This document shows, one piece after another, positions 8,353 through 16,436 of a stretch of DNA of 64,000 nt. The notes under the pieces are model-generated. The model was not told the DNA's origin. It ran no database searches and saw nothing but the letters and a program-made list of their open reading frames with translations. Location: NCBI RefSeq assembly GCF_025567085.1, contig NZ_JAOQJN010000001.1:1-64000 (forward strand), in the 5' to 3' direction. Source of the DNA: Bovifimicola ammoniilytica (GTDB taxonomy: Bacteria > Bacillota > Clostridia > Lachnospirales > Lachnospiraceae). Position 1 is the stretch's first letter. Every line of letters begins with the position of its first letter. A program made the translations under genes and the position numbers.

Positions 8353-8724
8353 ATGAAATATGCAATTGAAATAGCTCTGAATAGAATTATTCCTAAAGAA
8401 ATAAAATCAATCATTGCAACCCAAAGGACACTGGATATATTAATTGATGGTGTAACGGAAAACTTTGTAGTTATTCCGATGGACGAAATGTTAGAAGTAT
8501 ATAAAGAACAGGAAAATTTATTTGATTATGATGTCATTCCGTTTGCTATTTTAGATGATGATTATTTATGTCTATATTATCAGAATAATGGAATTTCAAT
8601 TATTTATTGGAGTTCAGAAAGAGCACTAGAATCAAAGAATATGGCAATCTTTCAATTATATTCATCTTATGAAGATTTTGTAAAAGATTGCATTACAACT
8701 AAGCCTCCCCACGGGCAGGCTTAA
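8353..8724 (+). CDS. SUKH (SMI1/KNR4)-like immunity protein, 3' end altered by the IS element
   Basis: ATG 8353 lies 8 bases after a TGGAGG site that overlaps the toxin's last codons; a TTG at 8338 is less likely. The fold order matches SUKH immunity proteins: strand FVVIPMDEMLEVY, then DVIPFAILDDDYLCLYYQNN, then SIIYWSSE and a terminal helix SSYEDFVKDCI. SUKH proteins neutralise many unrelated nuclease toxins by direct binding. The last seven residues (TTKPPHGQA region) are encoded by the hairpin at 8701-8722, which belongs to the IS110 element, so the natural C-terminus was probably slightly longer or different. Confidence 0.7.
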   Translation: MKYAIEIALNRIIPKEIKSIIATQRTLDILIDGVTENFVVIPMDEMLEVYKEQENLFDYDVIPFAILDDDYLCLYYQNNGISIIYWSSERALESKNMAIFQLYSSYEDFVKDCITTKPPHGQA

Positions 8725-8747
8725 ATCCTAATCTCACTACCAGACAT

Positions 8748-9926
8748 TTAACAGAACTTCTTAGGTTCATAAGGTTTACTATCCCGTAACACGGCATAAA
8801 TTACGGTGGTAAGCTTTCTTGCTACAGCTCCTGTGGCAGTTAAGTGATGTTTACCTTGGTCACGTTTCTTTTTGTAATATGCATTCAACGGACTGTTATG
8901 GAAAGAACAGGTAGTTGCAGCGAGAAAAATTGCATGCCGTAAGTAAGGTGAACCCCGTTTGGACATGTGATTATGAGTGCTGCTAAATTCACCGGATTGT
9001 CGTACAGTTGGATCAATACCTGCAAAGGCAACTAAGGCAGATGAACTCTTAAATCTGTTTATATCACCGATTTCAGCAAGAATGGTTGCAGCAGCAATCA
9101 TGCCTATTCCGGGAATGGTATGAAGATAACAATCAAACTTCTCGTAGTACTCAAGAATCTGGCAGTCAAGAGCTTCAATCTGCTTATCAAAAAAATTCAT
9201 TCTGTCAATGAGCTGTTTTAACTGGAAAGAGAAAGCATCCTGTGCTATCTTAATACCAAAGGTATCAGCTGCAGCTTCTTTGATGGAAATGGCTTTAGCT
9301 CTGGTAAGTCGGTTGTGGCTCTTATCTTTTATGATTTCAAAGAGCTCATCTATTGGTGCATTCTCAATATTCTCAGGGGTGAGATACTTTTCCAGAATGC
9401 CCATGGATGTGCTCACCCAAAGAGAAGAAAACTGTTTTTCGTACTCTGGGAAGATTTGTTCCATAATTGTGCCGATTCGGAGCTTAATTTCAGTTCTGGA
9501 AGAAATGACAGAATCACGATAACGACATAACTGACGCATGGCAAGGATGTTTTCATCAGCCATGGAAGTAGTCCCAAACTGACCGAAACGTATCACTTCT
9601 GCAATTAAAAAAGAGTCAATTGAATCGTTTTTGGTTTGTCGTATATACATTTTTCTTAAAGAATCAGACTGGATAGGATTGATTACATAGATGGTATATC
9701 CTTTTACTTTTAGAAATGAATAAATGGGATACCAGTAATGACCTGTAGCTTCCATGCCAAATACACAAGGGGAATTACCGATGTTTTTGAAGATAAAGCT
9801 CATAAGAGAATCTGCACCTTTGTGTGTAGTTGCAAAGCGAAGAGAACGGCCGATTTGTTTGCCTTCAGGTGAAACAATGGATGCTTCATGATGATTTTTG
9901 CCAATATCAATGCCTACGATGTACAT
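8748..9926 (-). CDS. IS110-family transposase (DEDD recombinase)
   Basis: The protein has 392 residues, a normal length for the family. Its N-terminal RuvC-like domain has MYIVGIDIGKNHHEA (first Asp), GMEATGHYWYPIY (Glu) and RQTKNDSIDSFLIAEV (paired Asp). The C-terminal Transposase_20 domain has HTIPGIGMIAAATILAEIGD and GIDPTVRQSGEFSS, with the conserved serine-containing KRGSPYLRHAIF segment. All catalytic positions appear intact, so the element may be active. The ATG follows an AAAGG site. The long 5' non-coding end on its own strand is where IS110 bridge RNAs are encoded. Confidence 0.93.
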   Translation of the reverse strand: MYIVGIDIGKNHHEASIVSPEGKQIGRSLRFATTHKGADSLMSFIFKNIGNSPCVFGMEATGHYWYPIYSFLKVKGYTIYVINPIQSDSLRKMYIRQTKNDSIDSFLIAEVIRFGQFGTTSMADENILAMRQLCRYRDSVISSRTEIKLRIGTIMEQIFPEYEKQFSSLWVSTSMGILEKYLTPENIENAPIDELFEIIKDKSHNRLTRAKAISIKEAAADTFGIKIAQDAFSFQLKQLIDRMNFFDKQIEALDCQILEYYEKFDCYLHTIPGIGMIAAATILAEIGDINRFKSSSALVAFAGIDPTVRQSGEFSSTHNHMSKRGSPYLRHAIFLAATTCSFHNSPLNAYYKKKRDQGKHHLTATGAVARKLTTVIYAVLRDSKPYEPKKFC

Positions 9927-10125
9927 AATTGAAATCCTTTCTAATGTGAATTGTAAGTAGATAGAATCCTCACTTCAATGCGGGTTACAATCTGGTTAGA
10001 TATACGAAGTACAGCACAAATGCTGTCAACATCCAGCTAATACGCAAAATCCTGCAAAGCAGAGGGAGCAGTCTCAATGAACGAAGTCACAAGTGCTTCA
10101 AGAGTGGTGACGCACACCTCTATCT
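9927..10125 (-). ncRNA. candidate IS110 bridge RNA (seekRNA) region
   Basis: About 200 bases lie between the transposase start and the estimated element end. On the minus strand the region contains several small hairpins, for instance ACAGC-atttg-TGCTGT and GAAG...CTTC. Group IS110 elements encode in this place a structured RNA whose two loops pair with target and donor DNA. I did not fold the sequence or assign the guide loops; the call rests on position, length and hairpins. Confidence 0.45.
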
Positions 10126-10193
10126 ATTACAGGATAATTGTGAAATAGGAATAAAAGAAAAGCAATAGATAGAAAAAGACTGCTTTGATTCCT

Positions 10194-10529
10194 ATGTGTT
10201 TAGCATACCAGAGTGGTAGTAATGCTGTAATAAAAAATATACAATCTAAATCTCCACAGCAATTAATTGAAGATGGATGGGAAGACATTACAAATCCTAA
10301 AATGGCAGCAAACACAAACTAAAGAGAATTTTATGACCCAAAGTCAGGTTTAAAAATAAGATATGATAAAGGGGTTGATGGTGAAAATGGATTTGAAGCA
10401 GTAGACCATTATCATGTAATGAATCCAAATTATACAAACAAAAAAGTTGATTATTATTTGGATATAGATGGAAAACCTGTCGGAAAAGGGTCAAAGGCAT
10501 CTCATATCGTAATTAAAGGAGAAGAATAA
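10194..10529 (+). pseudogene. toxin tip with in-frame stop (no Rhs part)
   Basis: The frame from ATG 10194 gives SPQQLIEDGWEDITNPKMAA and then NTN followed by TAA at 10320. After it come REFYDPKSGLKIRYDKGVDG, FEAVDHYHVMNP, YYLDIDGKPVGKGSKASH and the stop at 10527. The 'GW...t.pkMa.nt..reF..p.tGLkiRfDkG..g..GFe..DHYHv.NP' pattern recurs in Rhs, CdiA and LXG toxin tips and looks like a nuclease with a catalytic DHYH cluster; I cannot name the family. Correcting the TAA would restore the domain. The IS110 element lies immediately upstream and has removed any core sequence. Confidence 0.6.
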
Positions 10530-10530
10530 T

Positions 10531-10860
10531 ATGTTAGTAACAGAATTAATAAAGAAAATAAATTTTAATGATAGCTGTGTAAATGAGTTGGTTTATGCAA
10601 ATGGAACAGTGATATTAAATATTGATTTATGTATGTGGAAGCAAAATGAATATCAAGATGGTGACCCAGAATTAAAGGAAGTTATTTTAAAATTTTTGAA
10701 TTCAACAAATTATAATTGGGATTCAGAAAAAAGAGAAGATGAGATTGATTATGATTCAATTGTTGATGTTACATGTGAAGAAAGTATTGTAAAAATTGTA
10801 TTAGAAGATGAAGGCGTTTCTATATTGACATTTGAGTGTAGTGAGGTTCAAATTGATTAA
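10531..10860 (+). CDS. candidate immunity protein for the DHYH toxin tip
   Basis: This is a 109-residue acidic protein. Its ATG starts one base after the toxin stop, behind AAAGGAGAAG. It contains VILNIDLCMWKQNEY, DGDPELKEVILKF and a C-terminal sheet ending in FECSEV. This family of short, highly acidic proteins commonly follows the DHYH tip in other Firmicutes, to my recollection. The tight spacing and acidic character support a role as direct inhibitor. It is intact although the toxin is not. Confidence 0.65.
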   Translation: MLVTELIKKINFNDSCVNELVYANGTVILNIDLCMWKQNEYQDGDPELKEVILKFLNSTNYNWDSEKREDEIDYDSIVDVTCEESIVKIVLEDEGVSILTFECSEVQID

Positions 10861-11162
10861 ATTATATCATACATGAACAATAATGCGTTGGTGTTAATTG
10901 TAGTTATACAATAATTTATGGAGAACATAAATTATTTAAAATAACTGTATCACCTATCTGTTCATGAAATGAATGATATGTAGCTGGTGGGAAAAATCGG
11001 AATGTAGTAATGTTTATAAAAGAAAAATAGTTTAAAATAAGTATTTGAGCTAGATTAGTTGTTTAGTTTTGATAAATGCAGATGTATTTTATAGTAAGAA
11101 AATAGGGGAGTGTGTAAATATTTAAAAAGAAATATTTTTAAATACAAGGAAAATTATACACA
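10861..11162. other. 302-base gap, no gene seen
   Basis: AT-rich DNA with stops in all frames. I see no Rhs homology, strong hairpin or convincing promoter. It may contain the decayed remains of a toxin tip belonging to the genes at 11163 and 11413. Confidence 0.5.
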
Positions 11163-11402
11163 ATGAAACGAGACTTAAAATTAAATATGAGCCATTTGGA
11201 TGCAATTTCCCGAAAGGTTCAAAGTTACATAGACGCGATGGAAGTTGTGGGACTGAAGACAAGAAAATTTGAACAGACCATCAAAGATCAGGATAGTGAT
11301 GCCTATAATAAGCTGAGTGAACAGTGGGAGACAAATGTATGGGAAAATGAAAAGAAACAGGGTGGAGCATTTGATAATCCACCGTTCATTCCGTTTGAGT
11401 AG
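11163..11402 (+). CDS. small helical protein of unknown function, or toxin remnant
   Basis: This is a 79-residue protein, mostly helical (LDAISRKVQSYIDAMEVVG), ending in a short proline-rich tail (DNPPFIPFE). The ribosome site is weak (AAGGA, 13 bases before the ATG). It lies 10 bases before a strongly translated immunity candidate. It could be the C-terminal piece of a deleted toxin, a small accessory of the toxin system, or an unrelated gene. No domain recognised. Confidence 0.5.
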   Translation: MKRDLKLNMSHLDAISRKVQSYIDAMEVVGLKTRKFEQTIKDQDSDAYNKLSEQWETNVWENEKKQGGAFDNPPFIPFE

Positions 11403-11412
11403 GAGGTAAATA

Positions 11413-11763
11413 ATGTACGACGATTTATATTGTAAGGTATTTGTTGATACTGATATGGATTACGAAAAACTGTTTGCTTTACTAATAAATTGTATTGATG
11501 GTAAAAAAGAAGCAGTAAATTATATCATTACTGAGTGGTGTGATATTAGTGTTCAAAAGAATAAGGAATATAATGTTGAACAATATTTATTGGATTCTAC
11601 AGATTTTTTGTATTGGAAGTATTACTTAGATATTGAACCGCACAATATTGAAGAAAGCCAATATATAAAAAATATTGCTAATCTGCTTAGTTGTTTAAAG
11701 GGATGCTGTAAGGGTGTGATTATAGCATGCGATTTTGAAGATGAGGTAAATGGCATGATGTAA
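11413..11763 (+). CDS. candidate immunity protein
   Basis: This is a 116-residue acidic protein with a TAGGAGG site before ATG 11413. It starts MYDDLYCKVFVDTDMDYEKL, has TDFLYWKYYLDIEPHN in the middle and closes with CDFEDEVNG. The pattern is that of a recurrent immunity family in clostridial toxin arrays, but I cannot name it. No toxin tip precedes it except possibly the helical protein at 11163. Confidence 0.6.
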   Translation: MYDDLYCKVFVDTDMDYEKLFALLINCIDGKKEAVNYIITEWCDISVQKNKEYNVEQYLLDSTDFLYWKYYLDIEPHNIEESQYIKNIANLLSCLKGCCKGVIIACDFEDEVNGMM

Positions 11764-11873
11764 AAAGTGGAAATAGTTATTTTTTAAATTATGTCTCCAC
11801 TTAAGAACATCCGAAATCAAAACTGAATATTGTTATTATAAGATGTAAACACATTGTTTTCATAGCACTTTGT

Positions 11874-12123
11874 GCTGTGGAGACAATACGTTTTTTCGTT
11901 GACATTTTAAAAATCTTTTCCAGACTGCTGATATCGGTCTACTTCTTGCGGATATCGTGCCCGAAGTCTGCCTTTTTGTCATCTTACATAGAAAAAGTGC
12001 TCAGTTGGTTCAAGAAATCGTCAAGTCAAAAATATTGAATCTAATACAGTTTTTACAATGAAAAGACACCATCCATATAAGGAGGAGTTTGTTTGCGTAG
12101 GTAAAAGATAGCATTCGTAATCC
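11874..12123 (+). repeat. module-boundary repeat, copy 2
   Basis: Homologous to 1222-1460. It carries the CTCAGTTGGTTCAAGAAATC segment, an ATGAAAAGACACCATCCATA segment, a near-perfect AAGGAGGAG ribosome site and a TTG at 12093. In this copy TTG-CGT-AGG is followed directly by TAA at 12102, so the start no longer reaches the Rhs frame. The left part also differs more from copy 1, suggesting this is an old duplication. Confidence 0.7.
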
Positions 12124-12488
12124 AAAGCTATGAATATGGTGCTTATGGCGAAGTTCTAAGCGGAGATACGAAGATAACCCCATTCTTATATAATGTTCAG
12201 CTAGGCGTAATGACAGATGATAATGGTCTTTACTATATGAGAGCAAGATATTATAATGTGAATATCAAGCGATTCATTAATCAGGACGTAGTACATGGAA
12301 GTATCAATGTAGGCCAGAGTCTTAACAGATACAGTTATGTACAGGGTAATCCTATAAAGCTGACAGATCCATTCGGATTGTTACCACTTGACAGACTCAA
12401 CTGGAAGAACTTAGGATATGCCATATTAAATGGTTTGGGGTTGATACCTGTAATCGGAGAGACATTTGATAGGGGCAATATAAATTGA
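12105..12488 (+). pseudogene. orphan Rhs-core fragment
   Basis: The frame opens directly after the TAA at 12102. It encodes SYEYGAYGEVLSGD, LGVMTDDNGLYYMRARYYN, RFINQDVVHGS and the core end NPIKLTDPFGLLPLD, then the pre-toxin start (LNGLGLIPVIGETFD), and breaks into RGNIN and a stop. The break is the left junction of the KptA insertion. Relative to 7195-7560 the sequence is over 90% identical by eye. It is not independently translatable. Confidence 0.75.
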
Positions 12489-12518
12489 TGAATTGATAGA
12501 AGAGGAGGGGGATTAACA

Positions 12519-13085
12519 TTGTATACTAGACTAAGTAAAGAAATTTCATATGCACTTCGTCATACTCCATGGGAATATGAATTAGAAATGGATGAAGAAG
12601 GTTGGGTGCCAGTGGAACAATTATTGGATGCTTTGCATAAGGATGAGGAGTGGAGAAATCTATCCGAAAATGACTTGGTTATAATGATTCAAAAGTCAGA
12701 AAAGAAAAGATATGAGATATTCAATGGAAAAATAAAAGCTTATTATGGACATTCTATTCCAATGAAAATTGTAAAAGAGAAAAAAGCACCACCAGAAATA
12801 TTGTACCATGGAACAGCTAGAAGATTTTTAAATTCTATTCTAGAAAAGGGGTTGTTACCTGAAGAAAGGCAATATGTTCATTTGTCGCAGGATGTTGAAA
12901 CTGCCCATAGTGTCGGGATGAGACATGATATGAAACCTTGTATCTTGAAAATTGATGCTAAACAGGCATGGAAAGAAGGCATAGCATTTTATTATGGAAA
13001 TGAAAAAGTCTGGTTGGCTGATGAAATACCAAGTAAATATATTAGGAAATATTGCTTCGGGAATGATGGTGGCAGCGAAATTTAG
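12519..13085 (+). CDS. kptA: RNA 2'-phosphotransferase (Tpt1/KptA family)
   Basis: This is a 188-residue protein starting at TTG 12519 behind AGAGGAGG. It carries the family signatures in order: RLSKEISYALRHTPWEY, then EEGWVPVEQLLDAL, KKRYEIFNGKIKAYYGHS, ILYHGTARRFLNSIL, GLLPEERQYVHLSQD, then VGMRHDMKPCILKIDA and VWLADEIPSKYI. These include the catalytic Arg/His positions and the NAD-binding HGT motif. KptA removes a 2'-phosphate from RNA using NAD+, leaving ADP-ribose-1'',2''-cyclic phosphate. The last residues (YCFGNDGGSEI) are encoded by DNA homologous to the Rhs pre-toxin block at 7620-7660, so the gene's 3' end was replaced when it was spliced into an Rhs module. Its role in a toxin array is unclear. 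Confidence 0.85.
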   Translation: MYTRLSKEISYALRHTPWEYELEMDEEGWVPVEQLLDALHKDEEWRNLSENDLVIMIQKSEKKRYEIFNGKIKAYYGHSIPMKIVKEKKAPPEILYHGTARRFLNSILEKGLLPEERQYVHLSQDVETAHSVGMRHDMKPCILKIDAKQAWKEGIAFYYGNEKVWLADEIPSKYIRKYCFGNDGGSEI

Positions 13086-13115
13086 ACGTTATTCAAGGTC
13101 GGGAAGGTGTATTAC

Positions 13116-13556
13116 ATGAAATATTTGTTATTAGAACGAGGTAAAGAAAAATATTGGTATGAACTGGACGATGAAGGATACGCATATCGACAAATTGTAT
13201 TAGATGAACAAGGCAAAATACATGTGTCTTGTTTAGAAGATTGTTTGGCAGAAGGGCCGGTTAACGAAGAGGAATTAGATGGTAGTATTAACATTTTGTT
13301 AAAAACAGAGTTTGATATCTTATGGCAAAATACTTTGGAACAATATGAGAAGTTATGGGAAGAGATTAAGAAAAGATATCCTCTTGGTGTTTGGGTGCAA
13401 GGAGAATATATCTATGCTTACCCTCAGGGATATATTATTAAAGGTGTTGATTTTATTGCAATATATAAAGGTGATGAACCATTTTGTCTCAAACAATTAG
13501 GCGAATACAAAGTAAAATCGTATGACGATACAAACATGTGGTTAGTGGTTGAGTAA
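13116..13556 (+). CDS. candidate immunity protein
   Basis: This is a protein of about 146 residues. I chose ATG 13116 because GGGAAGG lies about 9 bases upstream; GTG 13107 overlaps that site. The sequence is YWYELDDEGYAYRQIVLDEQ, then CLEDCLAEG, KRYPLGVWVQGEY and VDFIAIYKGDEPFCLKQLGEY. It is soluble and mostly beta. It directly follows the KptA gene by 30 bases, so it could be a partner of KptA, or of a toxin now lost. I recognise it as a recurring Rhs-neighbour family without a known mechanism. Confidence 0.6.
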   Translation: MKYLLLERGKEKYWYELDDEGYAYRQIVLDEQGKIHVSCLEDCLAEGPVNEEELDGSINILLKTEFDILWQNTLEQYEKLWEEIKKRYPLGVWVQGEYIYAYPQGYIIKGVDFIAIYKGDEPFCLKQLGEYKVKSYDDTNMWLVVE

Positions 13557-13576
13557 GGGGAGATAGTGAGGTAAAC

Positions 13577-13692
13577 ATGGATATTCAAGCATATGAAGAA
13601 TTTATACAAATGCATAATACTTGCAATTGGAGAAGCATTTGATATATCCAATGCCATATTGTATGTGCATAATGGTAAATAAGGAATGCAGC
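13577..13692 (+). pseudogene. truncated immunity start joined to Rhs pre-toxin relic
   Basis: ATG 13577 begins MDIQAYEEFIQMHNT, which looks like the first codons of a lost immunity gene. From about 13620 the DNA matches the pre-toxin block at 7520-7580 (reading IGEAFDISNAILYVHNGK, then a stop). The joint shows another recombination event between an immunity gene and Rhs DNA. Confidence 0.5.
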
Positions 13693-13764
13693 ACCAATAG
13701 ATATATATTGTTAATATGTCTGATGGAATAGATACTATTATTGATAATACGAGAGGTGAAAAAA

Positions 13765-14364
13765 ATGAGTATGAGTTTTGAAATATTTCCAACAATAAAA
13801 AAGAAACCAAATTGTGAAGAGATAATTAAATATTCGGTTGAGTTATTTAGTGAATTTTTAAAAAGGAAAAATATATCACAAAGGATCGATATTACTACTA
13901 AAGAGGTAACTGCTGATAATGAAGTATATTCTAATCCTATTTCTTTGGCTTTAAAGGAGAATTATTATACAGTATTCAATCTGAATGGGGAAGGAGAAGT
14001 GTACGTATTTTACCATGAGTTAACAGAGTTAGATAAAGACTTTTGGGATGAAGAGCTACAGGGAAATACACATGCTCAATCTATGAAAGAAAAAGTAGAT
14101 GCTAACTTGAAAATAGGATATTCTTGGAGTGTTAAAAGAACAATGGGGCAACCTGCTATAGTAAGTTTGTATTATGGTTATTTAGCTATAGGAATAGCTA
14201 TTTTAACAGATGGACTTATATATTCAGATGACGGTGCGTGGGATTATTCAAGGCTACCTATTTTGGGGGAAGATTTTAAAACAGAATATCTAAGTATTAA
14301 AAATATAAGTGATACTATAGTCAAGGATAATGTTGAAAAATGGTTAGATGAGTTAAAGAATTAA
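13765..14364 (+). CDS. candidate immunity protein
   Basis: ATG 13765 follows GAGAGGTG. The product has about 199 residues and is soluble; N-terminal MSMSFEIFPTIKKKPNCEEI, central YVFYHELTELDKDFWDEEL, then SLYYGYLAIGIAILTDGLIY with a mild hydrophobic centre, and C-terminal KWLDELKN. It is larger than most neighbours. The preceding toxin is not preserved. No named family recognised; immunity is inferred from position. Confidence 0.55.
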   Translation: MSMSFEIFPTIKKKPNCEEIIKYSVELFSEFLKRKNISQRIDITTKEVTADNEVYSNPISLALKENYYTVFNLNGEGEVYVFYHELTELDKDFWDEELQGNTHAQSMKEKVDANLKIGYSWSVKRTMGQPAIVSLYYGYLAIGIAILTDGLIYSDDGAWDYSRLPILGEDFKTEYLSIKNISDTIVKDNVEKWLDELKN

Positions 14365-14416
14365 ATTCTGGTTACAATTAAAAGTAAGATACACCTAAAT
14401 TTTATTCTTATAGAGA

Positions 14417-14448
14417 GGTCAGTAGACGTAAAAATTTACTGGCTTTTT
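14417..14448 (+). terminator. probable intrinsic terminator
   Basis: GGTCAGTA pairs with TACTGGC across a short loop and is followed by TTTTT. It lies 50 bases after the gene at 13765 and would close that transcription unit. The remainder of the gap up to 14681 holds no gene that I can see. Confidence 0.5.
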
Positions 14449-14681
14449 ACTATGTAAGGTACTTCATCCATATGCAAATGGCAAGTTGATTATAATTTTC
14501 TGTTAATCATCCGACAAATGAAAGTTTGTATATTATAAGTATAATTCTTACATGAAAAGGCAGGAAAAGTGCAGGAGAAAAGTAGTAGAAATAATGGTGG
14601 ATATGTAGTAGAATTTTAAGCAGATGAAATGGTCGGCTTTGGGGAAATTAGAAGTTTTTCAGATTAAAGGAGATTGCTATT

Positions 14682-14972
14682 ATGGATAAAAGACAAGAGT
14701 TATTGGAAAAATTGGATATATTAGTACAAGAAATTGAGAAAGCCAAGAAAATAGTAGATGATGAAAAAAAACAATATTTAAATAATTATGAAAATAGAAT
14801 TGAAGTCATAATAAAAAAATTACGTGAGGGTACATTACCAACTTTTAAAGGTGGGCTTATTGGTACAATGAGAGGAATTTCAGAATACGACACTTTGGCA
14901 TCTATAAAAGAGTTGTACGATGCAGCATCTGATGTGGATTTGTTTTATATCAAAGAATGTCAAAAATGGTAA
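14682..14972 (+). CDS. candidate immunity protein (helical)
   Basis: This is a 96-residue, strongly helical protein with AAAGGAG 7 bases before ATG 14682. It starts with a coiled region (LLEKLDILVQEIEKAKKIVD), has GGLIGTMRGISEYDTLASIK in the middle and ends DVDLFYIKECQKW. The compact size, position and lack of signal peptide suggest an immunity protein with no surviving toxin. Family unknown to me. Confidence 0.5.
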   Translation: MDKRQELLEKLDILVQEIEKAKKIVDDEKKQYLNNYENRIEVIIKKLREGTLPTFKGGLIGTMRGISEYDTLASIKELYDAASDVDLFYIKECQKW

Positions 14973-15033
14973 TATATTATCTTAATTATGTCTCGCGTAT
15001 AAGGACGCAAAAAAGAAGTAGGTGACAAATAAA

Positions 15034-15411
15034 ATGAAAATATATGTTGAAAAAGTATTAGATGAAGTTGTATATTTTTCTACTGATTATGGAAAGGCAA
15101 AGGGAATATGGCAGGGTAATAATAGACCAATTGATAAGGTATATTATGTTGAAATGGATATTGATAAGTTATGTGATTATGATTCCTTTGTTTTATGTGA
15201 TACGAAAGAGTATTATATAGAAATGGTGGATGAAAATATTCAATTTACCCTATTATTGCTTGAATATGATGAAGATGGATGTGCGACATTTCGATTTGGT
15301 GATGCAATTATAGAAATTGAAACTAATTTTGATGAGCGATTTTATGCTATGAAAAATTCATATTTAACAATAAGTGTAGAAAAATTGAATATTTATGATG
15401 AGAATCTATAA
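15034..15411 (+). CDS. candidate immunity protein
   Basis: ATG 15034 is preferred (AAGTAGGTGA upstream). The 125-residue product has alternating short strands: KIYVEKVLDEVVYFSTDYGK, WQGNNRPIDKVYYVEMDID, EYYIEMVDENIQFTLLLLEY. It is very acidic. Position between other immunity candidates is the only functional clue. Confidence 0.55.
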   Translation: MKIYVEKVLDEVVYFSTDYGKAKGIWQGNNRPIDKVYYVEMDIDKLCDYDSFVLCDTKEYYIEMVDENIQFTLLLLEYDEDGCATFRFGDAIIEIETNFDERFYAMKNSYLTISVEKLNIYDENL

Positions 15412-15429
15412 GTAAGAGGTAATGTTATC

Positions 15430-15640
15430 ATGGATTGGAAAGAAATTAGAAATGGTATTAGCGAACCCAATTATCGTTGGGGAACTTTGTGAGGGAGATA
15501 TATCATCAGAGTGGTATATAAATGGTCAGCTAGGTGTAATGACAGACGGCAATGGTCTTTACTAGATTAGAATGAGACATTATAATGTTAATATCAATCG
15601 ATTTATAAATCAGGACATAGTATATGTGAATAGTATTAAT
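15430..15640 (+). pseudogene. immunity-start fragment followed by decayed Rhs core
   Basis: ATG 15430 opens MDWKEIRNGISEPNYRWGTL, then TGA. From about 15513 the DNA reads as Rhs core: NGQLGVMTDGNGLY, TAG at 15563, then MRHYNVNINRFINQD. Several substitutions relative to the other copies (for example ARYYN to MRHYN) make this the most diverged core fragment and presumably the oldest. Confidence 0.6.
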
Positions 15641-15677
15641 TCTGGAGAAAGACAATTAAGATTGTGGAGGACTAAGG

Positions 15678-16226
15678 ATGGATATTGGATATTATTATCA
15701 AATACTAGATATAGGAATAGTGTATGAAAAGGGAAGAAAAAGAGGAAAAAGATGGAGAATAGGTGAGAGAAAGCGTTTAAAGGAAGAAATATTATTTTGG
15801 CAGAGTCTGTTAGAGTTTATTTCACTTGAAGAGAGAGGGATTGATTGCTCTGAGAACCTATTTCGAAGTCTTGATAACTTGTGTAGAAAGTATAAACTTC
15901 CTAATTATGAGAGAATTTTGAAAATGAAAATCCAATTGGTAAATGATATTTGTATATTTGAAAGAAAGCGAGAAGATGAAATAAATATTTATAATTTGAT
16001 GAATTGCTTAATTAAGGATATACAAACTACATTAGACGCTTCGAAAGATAAAGAAGCAGTTTATCATATGTTAACAGTTATGCATAATTTACCTAAAGCA
16101 ATGTATGGACGAAATATATTGAACGAGCATTGTAATTTAATATCATATAGTGATGCATTGTTATATACACAAGGGTGTATGGATGAGAAAATGAAAGAAA
16201 GATATAAAGAATATTTGATTAAATAA
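15678..16226 (+). CDS. candidate immunity protein (all-helical)
   Basis: ATG 15678 follows GTGGAGGACTAAGG. The first 30 residues are unusual (basic: GRKRGKRWRIGERKRLK) and may derive from the Rhs junction; an in-frame GTG at 15720 is an alternative start. The rest is helical: ILFWQSLLEFISLEERGID, LCRKYKLPNYERILKMKIQL, HMLTVMHNLPKAMYGRNI, SYSDALLYTQGCMDEKM. The family recurs next to clostridial Rhs/LXG toxins. No toxin is left here. Confidence 0.55.
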   Translation: MDIGYYYQILDIGIVYEKGRKRGKRWRIGERKRLKEEILFWQSLLEFISLEERGIDCSENLFRSLDNLCRKYKLPNYERILKMKIQLVNDICIFERKREDEINIYNLMNCLIKDIQTTLDASKDKEAVYHMLTVMHNLPKAMYGRNILNEHCNLISYSDALLYTQGCMDEKMKERYKEYLIK

Positions 16227-16286
16227 TTGTTGTCAATGTTATTCCTGATAATTGGATATATACCATATAAAAATTAGAAGGATATA

Positions 16287-16436
16287 ATGATAGAAGAATT
16301 AGTAAAGAAAATCGAAGATAGTTATTATTGGGATGTACGATTTAAGACACTAGATTGTAATTATTTTGGAGATGAAGTTAGATATGTTAGTATTTGAAAG
16401 TGATAATGAATTGCAACGTGAATTATTAAAGAGAAT
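16287..16436 (+). pseudogene. frameshifted paralogue of the immunity gene at 3050
   Basis: ATG 16287 behind AGAAGGATA starts EDSYYWDVRFKTLDCNYFGD, closely matching residues 10-30 of the protein at 3050. The frame then shifts and stops at 16395; an adjacent frame continues (MLVFESDNELQRELLKRM) to about 16436. The remaining bases to 16640 include a further short acidic tail (IDLIEEQKIIIESFIE, ending near 16538) and no gene. Confidence 0.6.

Larger units (their letters stand above)
8701..10130 (-). mobile_element. IS110-family insertion sequence
   Basis: A single minus-strand transposase is flanked by short non-coding ends with no terminal inverted repeats, as is usual for IS110. The left limit is placed at the 22-base hairpin 8701-8722 (AAGCCT...AGGCTT), which also acts as a transcription stop for the transposase. 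The right limit, near 10125-10135, is an estimate from where the toxin-relic context resumes. The element interrupts the array between a SUKH immunity gene and a toxin tip whose Rhs part is missing. Confidence 0.75.

Noticed and set aside
9208..9530. Plus-strand frames opposite the transposase
   Set aside because: They mirror the conserved transposase coding strand and have no independent evidence.
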